Shown: positions 22,036-32,688 of the stretch, one piece after another
How positions within the stretch are numbered: position 1 is the first letter of the stretch
How the letters are laid out: the number at the start of each line of letters is the position of its first letter
NCBI GenBank assembly: GCA_032358165.1
Contig: JAALGY010000051.1
Location: forward strand, 682,001 to 746,000
Length of the DNA stretch: 64,000 bases
Source: Diplosphaera chodatii
Taxonomy: Eukaryota > Chlorophyta > Trebouxiophyceae > Prasiolales > Stichococcaceae
Direction: 5' to 3'
Made by a program: the position numbers and the translations under genes
The notes under the pieces: generated by a model
What the model was told of the DNA's origin: nothing
What the model saw: only the letters and a program-made list of their open reading frames with translations
The model's database searches: none

Positions 22036-25000
22036 CCTGAGGAGTGACGCATCTGATCAGTTGCCTTTGACACCATCGCTTGCCCCTGACACCTGGTACT
22101 TACATGCGGCTCGATCGTGCATTGCACATCATGTCATGAGAAGCGCTGAAACCAATGCGACAAATGCACACCAGCAATGGTCCGATGTGGTATGGCGCCT
22201 GAGCCTGCAGCTTGGCTGCAGCCTCTGATGAGCCATAGCCGAGGCCGGATTGCAAGTGGAGCTGCTCATGCTGCATGCAGGTCGATGGAGCACATCTGGC
22301 GAGGAATAAGTCAGCAGCACAACATGGGTAAAACGAGGGATCTCAGCGTGCACAACTCGCATCCCAGCTGAGGCAGCAGGCTTGATGGACGTTTGAAATT
22401 AACGCACCTTGTTCACGCCCAGACTGTGCAATGCATTCTCAGTAGTTGCAGCAATGAACAGCTGTGCACTGGTCCAGCCATCTGCACATCATCCAGATGC
22501 ACTTTCAACTGCTGCCCACCTGCTCGTCAGCAGCAGCGTGACTCTGCTGCTGGACGGTGAAGTCCAGCGCATGCAGCAGATCCATCATGATATGCCAGAA
22601 CATGACTCGACATTGAGCACAGGCTCGGTAGTGGCGACCTGGCGCCAGGCTCAAACCGTCGGCTTTGATGTCCTGCATGCCAATACATGCAGGTCCTGAT
22701 GCACTGCCAGCATGAGCATGCAAGGCATGCAACTGATGCGGAGTAATGCCACAATGCCCCTTAAGGCGACCAATTGGCTTGCCATGCATGCTCTGCGAAG
22801 GAGTGATTCAGCTGCTCACGATGAAGGTCGGAGCACTCCAGTCACAGCCATCCTGCACATTCACCGATGCTTTTGCATGTTGAACGTGGCTTTTCACCAG
22901 CAGGCCAATGTGGAGGTAGCGATACCCGTATGTGGGCCGGACCTGGAGATTTGCAAACACCAAGCCTCGCCCTACGAGCCCCTTGTAGCGCACAAAGTGT
23001 GCCACTGCAAAGCCCTGCAGGGTATTGCGGATAGTCGTCTGTTGTGACCCGCTACAATTGACAGGTGTATACATGCAGAACCGCCCGGATTCTCGCGTGG
23101 CATATGCCAAAGACGCGTCAGACGCACATACAAGCTGACGATTGGATGCTATTTCCTGATCGCACCTTGATCTGATGCAGCACCGCGGAGGAAATCAGGG
23201 GCTCAATGGGGCCATGTTGACAGCACAGCTCTGCAAGAACGTCACGTGCCCTGCGGACTGAAATTTTTACTATCAACACCTTGTCGCTCTCACTCTGTTG
23301 GCACTGCACGTTTCGCAACGCACACAACATCAGCACCATTATATCATCGTCTACCTGCACGTCACATGCCTTACTGGGCACACAACACAGGCACCATGGC
23401 AGCTGCTGAGCATACCTGCGGATGTCCTGAACAAGCCTGTCGTTCGCACCCTGCTGCGACTTGCGCACTGCCACAGAAGCGGGATCCGCCATATCGCAAG
23501 TCTATCTGCAAACGAAGCGGCAGCTTGCGTCTGCCCTATGGCACCTGCATGCTGCGCTGTAGTCAATTCTGATGCAGTGCCCTCATGCAGCAGCCGATAT
23601 ATCAAGACACAAGTAAGGGTGCTAGCATAGCCTGCAGCTTGCAATTTTGAAGTGACATGCATGTGAGTTGCTCAACTGAATCGCTGGGCTGCAAAGCTGC
23701 GAATGATGATTTCGCAGTAGAATCACACCTCGTCAGATGCACAAATCATTCCTGCTGCCAAAGCAGCTTCCAATGGCGGAATTTCCGGCGGCCTTTTCCT
23801 GTTCCTGCCTCCGCTTGTCTCTGGGATGTTCTTACCGATCATTGCATGCTACTACACACTTTGAAATCTGTAGGAAATAGACGCGCGGCTCTGGCTGAGC
23901 GCACAAAATATATGTGCCTGGCTGCGTCTGTTCGCGACTCGCATGACAAACCACAACTGAACAATGCTGCACAACATATCGGCATCATACATGCTGGCGG
24001 CGGCTTCCATGTCTGCATCCAACAATATTCTGCACTATCATGGTTGTTACAGCAAGAGCAGATCACATCCTTAATCTCTCATCGTTTGGATTGTTTGTCT
24101 GTTGTCCTCCCCTTGCGCTTTGACGCATTCTCTGCGCAGGCGTGCACGTGTTTTTAAACAGGTGTACTGCTTCCAGCGCCCAGTACAGCCTCCCAGCATC
24201 AGCGCGAGCTGCGTGCATCTAGCACAGACTGCGGTGAGTTGCCGGGCCGCCCAGTCCATGAAGACCCGGTGGCCCTACAGTGCAGAAATCGCAGCCTGCG
24301 TGCAATGTTGTTGCACCGGTGCAGACACAAGGCTCCCAGTGCACAACGCCATGCGGCCCGTTGAACGGCAGCGGCTGTGGCATGCTACATGCACCACACT
24401 TAGGCGTGACCCTAGTCTGCAAGCAAGCTCGTTGCTGCTGACCAATGTCCACCCGCTGCTGGTGTGGCTGGAGGAACTCCCTGGAGTGCCAGTGGCTGCA
24501 GGCACTGAGCCTGCGCCGCGGGGTGTGGAGTAGCTGTCCGTCCCTGGGGGACTCATTGGGGCATCAGCGGGCCAGGGGTAGCGTATGCCCGCCATCGGCA
24601 ATGCCGACTCCTGCCATGAAAACGGCTGCACGAAAAAGGCTATGCCCCCTAGTGAATACGTGACTGGAGCTGCTTGCATCCTTGGACGGCGATGAGTCGA
24701 GTAGTCATGGAGGTCATGCCGGAATACCATGCGTACGTAGGACTCGGCACCCATGCCCTGGCCCCAGCTTGGGGCCTGGCTCCAGCTGCCATCTGCAGAG
24801 CCGTCGAAGTAGGACGCCGGGCCGCTACGCACCCCCGCAAGGCGGTGCTGCATCTGCAAAGTATATGAGGCGAGGAGTTCGTATGATCTCGAGGACCAGA
24901 CATGCAATCAATGGTGGGGGTGATCAGGCGGCCTGCAAGTTGCAGATGGAGTGGCATTGGCCCAAGTTTGCGTGTGCGTAGAGCACGGAAAGGTTAAGGC

Positions 25001-25640
25001 AAACCGGAACATCCTGCGGCTGGCCGGCAGGCTGCCATGCGCCCGGGGGCCCCGCAGACATATAGCGTATGCCGGCAGCTGGAGCCTGCCAGATGCAGGG
25101 CTACCCTGTTGCATTATCTACACTCCATGACCACATCCACATACAACCCAGAAAGCTGTGTCAGTATGCATGCTGCAGGTTGGCAGGGCATGCAGGAGGC
25201 ATTGTGGGTGCGCACCTGGCAGTAGGCTTGGGGGCTCTGGTTGCCGCCACTCGTCACATGTGCACACCTGCTCATATCTCCGTCCAGGTTGTGTCCATGG
25301 CTGATGTCCTGCAGACGAAAAGTTGCATATTGATGGACCACGTTTCTGCTGAAACTCTTACCAAAAGAACTCATAGCACCTGCATGCTGCTGGAGTAAAA
25401 GTAGGCTGGAAGATGTAGGCTGGAAGATGTAGGCTGGAAGATGCAATCTTGGTGGTCGCCGACAGCTCACCAGTCTGGTGAAGGCGTCGGCGGTTGTCGA
25501 ATCCACCATGATGCGTCTGCTGGATGCAACCAGGAAAAGGTGCCTTTGCAGCTTTGACACTGTCAGGGCATCCTATTAATGCTGTCGGGCTGCCCTGTAT
25601 GTCAGGAGCTTTGCAAGCAAGTTGCAGCACCTTCACTTTA
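22036..25640 (-). CDS. Coding-like minus-strand exons, probably the N-terminal part of the gene above or a separate gene
   Basis: Segments flanked by plausible splice sites include VDSTTADAFTRL (about 25500-25470), a Gly/Ser/Pro-rich block (about 24880-24440, with YFDGSADGSWSQAPSWGQG), LVQDIRR (about 23480-23420), VDDDIMVLMLCALRNVQ (about 23355-23285), ARDVLAELCCQHGPIEPLI (about 23255-23165), VMFWHIMMDLLHALDF (about 22620-22560) and ENALHSLGVNK (about 22440-22408). The helical segments with Leu/Ala spacing suggest an alpha-solenoid N-terminus ahead of the Gln/Pro-rich tail. I could not close the phases across the whole stretch, so start, exon number and even unity of the gene are uncertain. 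Confidence 0.3.
25401..25442 (+). repeat. Three perfect copies of a 14-base unit
   Basis: gtaggctggaagat occurs three times without mismatch. The unit is not a multiple of three, so it is unlikely to be inside an exon. It lies next to the left end of the unexplained + gene. Confidence 0.9.
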
Positions 25641-25772
25641 TTTGGCGGCGGCTGGTCACGGCTGCTGTTTCTGCTGTTGCTGCTGGGTCGGATCCTGATC
25701 AGCCTGAGGGGGAGGAGGCAATCTATCTTTGTGGAGGTTTATGCGCAACACAAGCAGAGCGACAAGGAAGCA

Positions 25773-27787
25773 GGCGTGTTTGTAATGTTGGCCTGGCATG
25801 CTAGCTTTGAGATGACTGAAGTGTGCAGCAGACTGGCCGACGTGCGGGCAGTGGGGTTGAAACTCCGTTTCGCAAGGAATAGGTAGGAAGCATTGGTTTG
25901 ACAGACATTTCTGCGAGCTGTCCCGAATGCAGCTGCCAGGTCTTGGTCACATGGCGAGCTTCCATGTGGGGCTACGCTCCGAAGAGATGAGCCAACTCGA
26001 CACTTACATGAGCAGGTACAAGCCTGGGCTACAACCCTTGTAGATGAAGTGAGTCGGCTATTCTGCAGTTGCTGCTGTGCAGATACGGGTCAGCGCGACA
26101 TGGCAGCGGTGGAGCATGCAAGCAGCTCAACAAATGCAGGGCATCTTCATTTGCGTGTGCAGGGCACGTGAGCTACTGAACGACTTTCTAGCATGCGAAG
26201 CCGGCCCCAGCCTTCCTGTTGCCGACCTGCGGGAGCTGCAGACGGCGGCTGGCCTGGTACAGAGCATCCGAGCGATGCTTGCAGGCTACTCCATGTGGCT
26301 GATGATGGTGTTTCTGTGGTGGTAGTCCAAGGGCAAACAGCGGCGCTGCAAATATATCACTCTGTTACACAGGCATTCACCTTCTGGAGGAAATGCGGTG
26401 CCGGCGTCGCGCCGATACTTGGATGGGGCTTTGTCATTCGCCGTTTGATCCAGGTAGGTGGGAGAGTATAGGAAGGAGCAGGGGTGTGGGACAAGAGAAA
26501 CCCACATGTATGGCACGTGAAAGAGTAAGGTGGCTGGACATATGTCGGCAGGGGACGACGACCGTGAGGGTCGCCGATGACTGGGAGACAGTTGCACCAG
26601 ATGACGAGTCAGCATGCGCTGGCTGCATCCATCACATACACTGGACAGCCCCATACTTCTACAGTGACTCTGTTGTAGAGTGCCAACTGTGCTGTTGTGC
26701 GTAATGTCAGCAGGGCAATGGACACAGCCTAAAGCAATGATGCATCGTCTTGTGCATGTAATCGAGCGACACTTGCTTGCTGAGCTGTTCATCTGTGATA
26801 TCACATGATGCGTGGGTTGCAGAACTCCAAGGCGCATCGCTTGGCATTGTGGCTGGCTTTGTGCACATGCACACGCTGATTGCGCTTCATACACCCGCGC
26901 ATGTGGACTTCTTTATGCGACGGCGGGTGCGATTGCAGCTTGACATGATTGTGCTGTGCACAGCCACTTCCTGACATGCAGAGCGACAGCACGCACTCAT
27001 TAATTGTTAGGCACAAGTAGATACGAAGTGGACACGAGTGCAACATTACAGTCAGGACACTTGCAGTTTGCACTCTACAGCTGACGGAAAAGCATGTCGG
27101 GTTGGACCCAATTTCTGACAAGTTGTCCAGGGCTGGCATGCAGCTGACATGGGGCGCAGACATGACGGTTGTGGATGGGCCCCGCGGCGGCGGCGAGGTG
27201 CCCTCTCGGCTGAGGTCGGCACGCGCCAGCCTGCGGGGTTGCCGCAAGTGGCACATCAGCAACGGCATCGTCATCGACTGCAGCATTCGAGGTAGATCAC
27301 TCAGCCAGCAGCAGCTGTCTGACACCTCGGTGAAGGATGATGTAGTCCAACGTTGATGACAAAGAAGGTCTTGCAGAGGCTTGCTGCCTGCCTGCAGTGA
27401 TGCTGATTCATCGTGACCGCAAGACAAACGCCTGTGCCTATGGGCCGCACGCCTCAGCGCAGCAGATCCTCGCTGAGCGGGATGGCCTGCCGCCACCACG
27501 CGAGTGCATCATGCTGTACACCGACATTGCGGTGCGCACCTTCTCTGATGGTCCGTCAGGGCGTTCAGACAGCACTGCTATCGTCTCACAGGCTGCCCAA
27601 CGCACACCCAAACCAGCTCCTGTCTTGGACCAGCATGAGCTTGCAGGATCTGCATGCTCGGTGACGGAAGTTAGCACAGCGAACAGCTGGTATTGTTGGT
27701 GTACATGCTAAGCCTCCAAACACATTTTAGTACATCCCACATATATGTGCAGGAGCTGATAGACTGACGGCAGGCAGCTCCGTCACG
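25773..27787 (+). CDS. Multi-exon gene of unknown function; weak resemblance to a reverse-transcriptase thumb region
   Basis: Exons that join in phase are about 25773-25882, 25905-26015 and 26163-26284. A second set is 26373-26453, 27081-27291, 27398-27550 and perhaps 27753-27787. The first set reads CSRLADVRAVGLKL, then LPGLGHMASFHVGLRSEEMS, then ARELLNDFLACEAGPSLPVA and LQTAAGLVQSIRAMLAG. That order (a Gl-x-l segment, an LGH-like segment, a helix, then a helix with 'l..l.G...s...a') resembles what follows the catalytic core of DIRS-type reverse transcriptases. The second set reads WGFVIRRLIQ, GLDPISDKLSRAGMQLTWG, RKWHISNGIVIDCSI and ECIMLYTDIAVRTFSDG. No catalytic YxDD was found, and the join between the two sets is not established. 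The RT idea is speculative. Confidence 0.35.
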
Positions 27788-28329
27788 GTGAGGCAAGTGA
27801 GCTGCGAGGCGAGCGGCAGGCTACGAGCTCAGGGGCAACATGTGTCTCGACATGCATCAGCTTCCAATCGTTTTGCGTACCTGAAATGCTTTTGGTCCTG
27901 TCAGTATGGTGTGTAAGACCCTGGTAGTCAAGCGGATGTCCTTGGTAGCACGCTCATACACAGCGTCATCTGAAGGTCCCCCTTTCTGGCTACACGCACA
28001 TCCCCAGTTTCTCATTTTCGAATCATGAACGTCCCAACAGCTGATCAGTGCTGACTTCGTCATGTCACCCATAAACACCTTCTGATGTCATAGCATTGCT
28101 TCAGCCGATGTATGTCGTGCTCACTGCTTCCTGACTATCACCCAACATTTCTACAATGCGCAGTCTGCCCCTCTACACAGTGAGTGTCAATCTACCTGCA
28201 CATGGTGCCCGACTCAGTGTCGCTGCCGTATGACCATAACGAAGCCCCTGCTGCTCTCACACTTGAATTATATCGTACAGATGCCTGCCTCCCCCTGCAA
28301 GCTGCAACAAGCACCCACCCCGCTCTACG
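27788..28329. other. No recognised gene
   Basis: Between the unexplained + gene and the convergent 3' end of START-like paralog 1. Only short frames without motifs are visible. Confidence 0.4.
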
Positions 28330-31300
28330 CTATTGAAGGTCCTCGCCGCTCCCATGCCTGGCATCTGAAAACTGCTGCAACACTTCCATCGGACAGCTGA
28401 GCGTATGCATGTGGTTGCTGCGGCGTTCAGCCAACCGGATGGCCTGCACCTCGGCGGCACGTATCAGGCCATACACGTCTGCCTTGGCTGCTATCCTCCG
28501 TGGCAACTCAGCATCGCCGCTGGCAAAGGACTCAGACAACAGTCGCTTGGTGGACTTGAACAGGAATGGTGACATCACCTGCAGGCAAACTCCATGACGT
28601 TTCTGCTATTGTGCATGGCGTCAAGGTGACAAGGAAAAGTATACACGATATGTCAGCATTTCTACATGGCCACGAGCAGCAGGACACTCTGGCAGGTGTG
28701 ATCACCACACGGGAATTTTGGATTATGCCGAGGGCAATGTGTCAAGCTGAGCGTCATTGGACCACGGCAAGTCACCTTCAGCACGAAGCTGACGATGAAG
28801 CCAGGGATGTAGGACATGCCCGTGTCCAGGTGCGCCAGGATCACGCACTTGGTTCGTGGCCGCCCGTCTGCAAGATGCATCAGTAAGGGATCATGGTGCA
28901 GAACAGCGGTCTGAACAATGATCAACCAGGCCCTTCGAGGGCGCTAGATGCGAGAGGGCCATAATGTGCACTGTAGATGAACTCTGCAAGACTTGCCCAC
29001 AATGTACTGGCTTGCCGGCTGCCAGCTGGTCTGAGCAATGTAAGCATCGAGCAGATCTGTGGGCTGGCTGGCGCAGCAGCTGCTTCTGATAGCTGTCATG
29101 TCACACACTGCACTCTGCATGCTGGCGATGACTCGACTCTAGATGCAGCCAATTCACTGGTGTAGTACCTGGGCCTGGGGGCAGTGGGCGCAAATATCCG
29201 CAGGAGCCTGGCAGCAGGTGGCCTCGCCGCCGGTTGGGCGACTTGGCCGGCAGCGGCTTGGCGCCCGAAATGCTGCCCAGCCGCTCCGCCGCATCCGACA
29301 GCATGATGAGTATGATGCCCTCCTCCTGAAGGCACACCCATCAACCCATGATGCCTCCTTGGCAAGCGTGTCTATTGCAACTCGGGATAGGCTGCATAGA
29401 AGTGATGATGTGGATGGCGTCTCCGCAGCCAAAGACCCCTCCAGAGCAGGGCCAGCCGGCAGGTGCAGCGCTGTGAAACCTCATATCGATAGTGACAGCA
29501 CGCACCTGCACAAGGTCGACCCAGCGCACGGACAGCACCAGCTCGAAGGGCTTCATGGGGTACGGCAGCCAGGTGCCCGCGTACACGACGCTCTCGAAGG
29601 CGCTGGGCTCTGCAAGCACGCCGTGGTCCTGCACAGCGAGGTGCACAGGCTGAGCACTGCAGCCACCTGGCTGTTGCAAAGCAGCCGCATGCACAGTCCA
29701 CCGGGATGCATAGGTAGGATCAAGCTCAGCGTCCGCGACATTCTCACATACTCGATATAAGGTGCCTGCAGATGCTGGTGCAAAGCGCAGGTCAATGCCT
29801 CACCAAAGCAAAGCGGTTGTGGGACCCGACGACGTCAAACTCCCGTGCCACCGAGAAGATCTGGTCGGACGGCCAGTCATATTCCGCCTCCACCCTCACG
29901 CTGTGCACCGCACTCCCCGCTGCAGCGTGAAAGCAGCTGTCAATGCACATGTCAGGCTTGAGACAGGTGTCTCAATCCGTGCACACGGCCTCTGCTGGGC
30001 CTGCAAAGGAAGATCAGCTCTGCATCCGCGACGGACTACACGCAGCGGACTCCACGAGGGCGAGGTGCGTCGCCACCTTTTTCGTGGAGGTACTGCACCC
30101 GCAGCCCGCCCTCCTTGGTGGAGGCCCACCGCCGCGTGGCCGCCAGCTGCTGGACGCACACATGCACTGCCGCCGCATCCGCTTCCAGCTGCCGTACGTC
30201 CAGGGCAACAGCGCTGGTTGCGATTGTACTGCTTGCTGCATGATACTCAGGCTGCATGCCTGCTGCTGCCGTCAATGCTGCAGATCCCCCCAGGGCGTCA
30301 GCACTGGTGCTCTCAAGGAGCATGGCTGCCAGTTCTGCGAGGGCCGTGCAGCCAACAATGGCAGCTGCTTGCCGTGCAAGCACCTCTGCTGCCAGCACCT
30401 GGCCCGCTGCACAGCATGAAGGTGGCACGCTTGAAGTCTTGTTGATAGCAACCTGGAGATGAGTTTGCCAGCAAGTATGACATCGCACGGCGTCTCGTCG
30501 CTACTGCGCCGGAAGGCAGCAGTACCATGCAAATCACCACCTGCATATGCTGTAGCGGCACGCTTCAGCAGCGTTCTCGCCCTGTGCGGCAACCCCGCTG
30601 GTGCCATGCTGCTGCCGTCTGCTGCTGCTGCTGCTGCTGTTTGGCCCAGCTCGGTGTCGTCGACCATCGAAGACACCGAGTCAAGCACCGGCACCATGCC
30701 GTTGCTGAGCTCGGCAGGCTGCCAGCACTGAGGGACGAAGCTGACGGCTCCGCCCCCTGTTTTGACCGACTGCTGCTGAGCCGCCGCAACAGGTTGACAC
30801 TGGCGCTGCTAATTCGGGACTGCGGCGCATCATCTTCATGCAGGCGCCTGCGCATGCTAGAGTCCGACAGCTTTCTGAAGGTTGGAGAGCTGCAGGGGTC
30901 TGGCAGCGGCCCGAAGACGCTCGGTGCATCAATCAGCAGGGCCGCCGTGAGAGTCCGGCTGCTGTGGCGGCTGTCTGCAGAAACCTGCGCCACGGCATCA
31001 CCCTGGCCCAGCTCCTGATCTCCTGCAGGGATCCATGCTGGGTTCATCAGCACAGGCATGCGCAAGCGTCAGCGACCGCAGTGGAGGTTCCTCGACACCT
31101 TTGCAGTCCAGTGCCTAACATCAGGAGGTCCACTCCCATGAATGCTTCACCTGAGGTCCAGCTGCCGGCGTCTGATAACAACTCGGAGCATGCCGACAGG
31201 AAGCTGCCAGCCGAAGACTCCACTTCGGGGGGCCCCAGTGCCTGCTGCAGTGCTGCGCCATCTCCACGCGCAGGCGACCCCTCAGGCGTCAGCAGGCGGG

Positions 31301-31664
31301 AGAAGCGGGCCGACAGCGTCGCCAGCGGCTCTGACACCACTGCGAAAAAGGTGCAAGCGCATTGCAGCGCCACCTTTGGGTGCACAACGCCTGTGGAGGT
31401 GGAGTAAAGGCCCACACGCTCCACGCCACAGCTGTTACCTGCAGCCGCGGCTGAGGACAGGTCCAGGGCCGGCATGGTTGCCGCCACGGCTGCGGCGGCT
31501 GCAGCAGACAGGCCCGACCTGACGGGGCTGAGCACCTGCTGCTGATGCTGTGCTGATAGGGCATCCCGCTCGGCACCACGCGCGCCCCTCCCGCTGTGCT
31601 GCTCGGCGTCTGGTGTGTTGTCATCCAATATGACAGCCGGGCGAGAGAAGCAAGACAGTCCCAT
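28330..31664 (-). CDS. START-like lipid-transfer-domain protein, paralog 1 (inverted copy)
   Basis: It starts MGLSCFSRP at 31664 and ends at TAG 28330-28332. Blocks in order: about 31664-31100, 31042-30720, 30700-30530, 30430-30050, 29930-29815, 29690-29510, 29335-29160, 28880-28780, 28580-28330. They match paralog 2 piece by piece: RARTLLKRAATAYAG, then VLARQAAAIVGCTALAELAA, LDVRQLEADAAAVHVCVQQL, VHSVRVEAEYDWPSDQIFS, VAREFDVVGSHNRF, ILAHLDTGMSYIPGFIVSFV, and VMSPFLFKSTKRLLSESF with AELPRRIAAKADVYG. The C-terminal 200 residues have START-domain order (strand, Ω-like AREF-D, P-P loop, 'iP.f' helix). It differs from paralog 2 in lacking at least one intron and in its tail after the domain. The join between the first two long blocks is unresolved. 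The ligand is unknown. Confidence 0.65.
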
Positions 31665-32688
31665 GCAGCTTCAGGCCTGCCGAGCAGACCCACCCACAGT
31701 GTTGTGACAGGTGCAACCGTCTTGACTTCAGGAACAGAGCTAATGCCGCAACTGCTTCATGATAAGGACTGCTGCCTGCTGCTGTCGTCGGGTCAGCAGC
31801 CGATCCGCCAGCAACGCAACAGTGCCTGGTCTGCAGATGGGCTGTAAACAATCGCTGCGCACTCAGAGTATCTCAGCACGAGGCCACCGATGTCACTGCA
31901 GCACTGTCAGTTGTTGAACATGCCAGATGCTGCAATGCTGTGCACGACAAAAACGGCACACACTGTGTGCTCAGTGTGACGTCCATGTGCGATCGCGGGG
32001 GCAGCTGGCTGCGAGCTGCCTTGGCCAACATGTGCCCCTTTCTGTGCGGATCGAAAAGCGACTTCGAAGTGCACCAGGGCTGCGGTGCCGACGAGGTGTG
32101 GTGTTGCCTGTGTCAAACGGTTGCACACAACGGTTCATGAAGTGGAAATATCAGGGTAGCGTCCGTCCTGTGTTGAGTTGGGGCGAGCTGGCCAGGTTGT
32201 CCTCACATGCCACGGGACGCCAAAACCTACTTCATGACAAACAGTCACGCCACAATCACACTTCTGCGCGTCGGCAAAGCGGTTTGGCGCGCGTTGTGCT
32301 TGGAGCTCAGCAGCACTTCTTGGTGAGAAAGGCTGTCACACTCCGCCGCTGGTGCACTCCAACAGTAGGCGCTCAGCGGCTGGGTCCGAATGTTGTGCCC
32401 GACGGTGAACTTCTCCTCGAACCGCGATCAGCATTCTCACACCTTGCGGCAGCTGAGCGCCACCGGCGACTCCACCAGCTTTTGACTCAGCACCATGCTT
32501 TGGCGCACCACAGCGGGCATATCCATCGTGACTCGTTGACAGCAGCCCGCTTTGCAGCTGTCGACCACCAGGCAACGCTGGTTGACCTCCCCTCAGTTGC
32601 TGACAACCGCAAAGGCAGCTGCCGCCCAGCAGCCTGCACCGCAATGCTCAGCACGTAGAAGCAGCAGCGATCCTCGTCGGACGCCACG
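31665..32688. promoter_or_regulatory. Shared upstream region between two divergent START-like paralogs
   Basis: The 1024 bases lie between the two start codons and should contain both promoters. A 243-codon open frame on + (31927-32658) has no recognisable motif and is probably chance reading in GC-rich DNA. Confidence 0.4.

Noticed and set aside
26801..27499. 232-codon minus open frame
   Set aside because: Opposes + exons with consistent splice junctions; composition (His, Cys, Arg) is that of a shadow.
31927..32658. 243-codon + open frame between the START-like paralogs
   Set aside because: No motif, no acceptable splice context, and it fills the shared upstream region of two well-supported genes.
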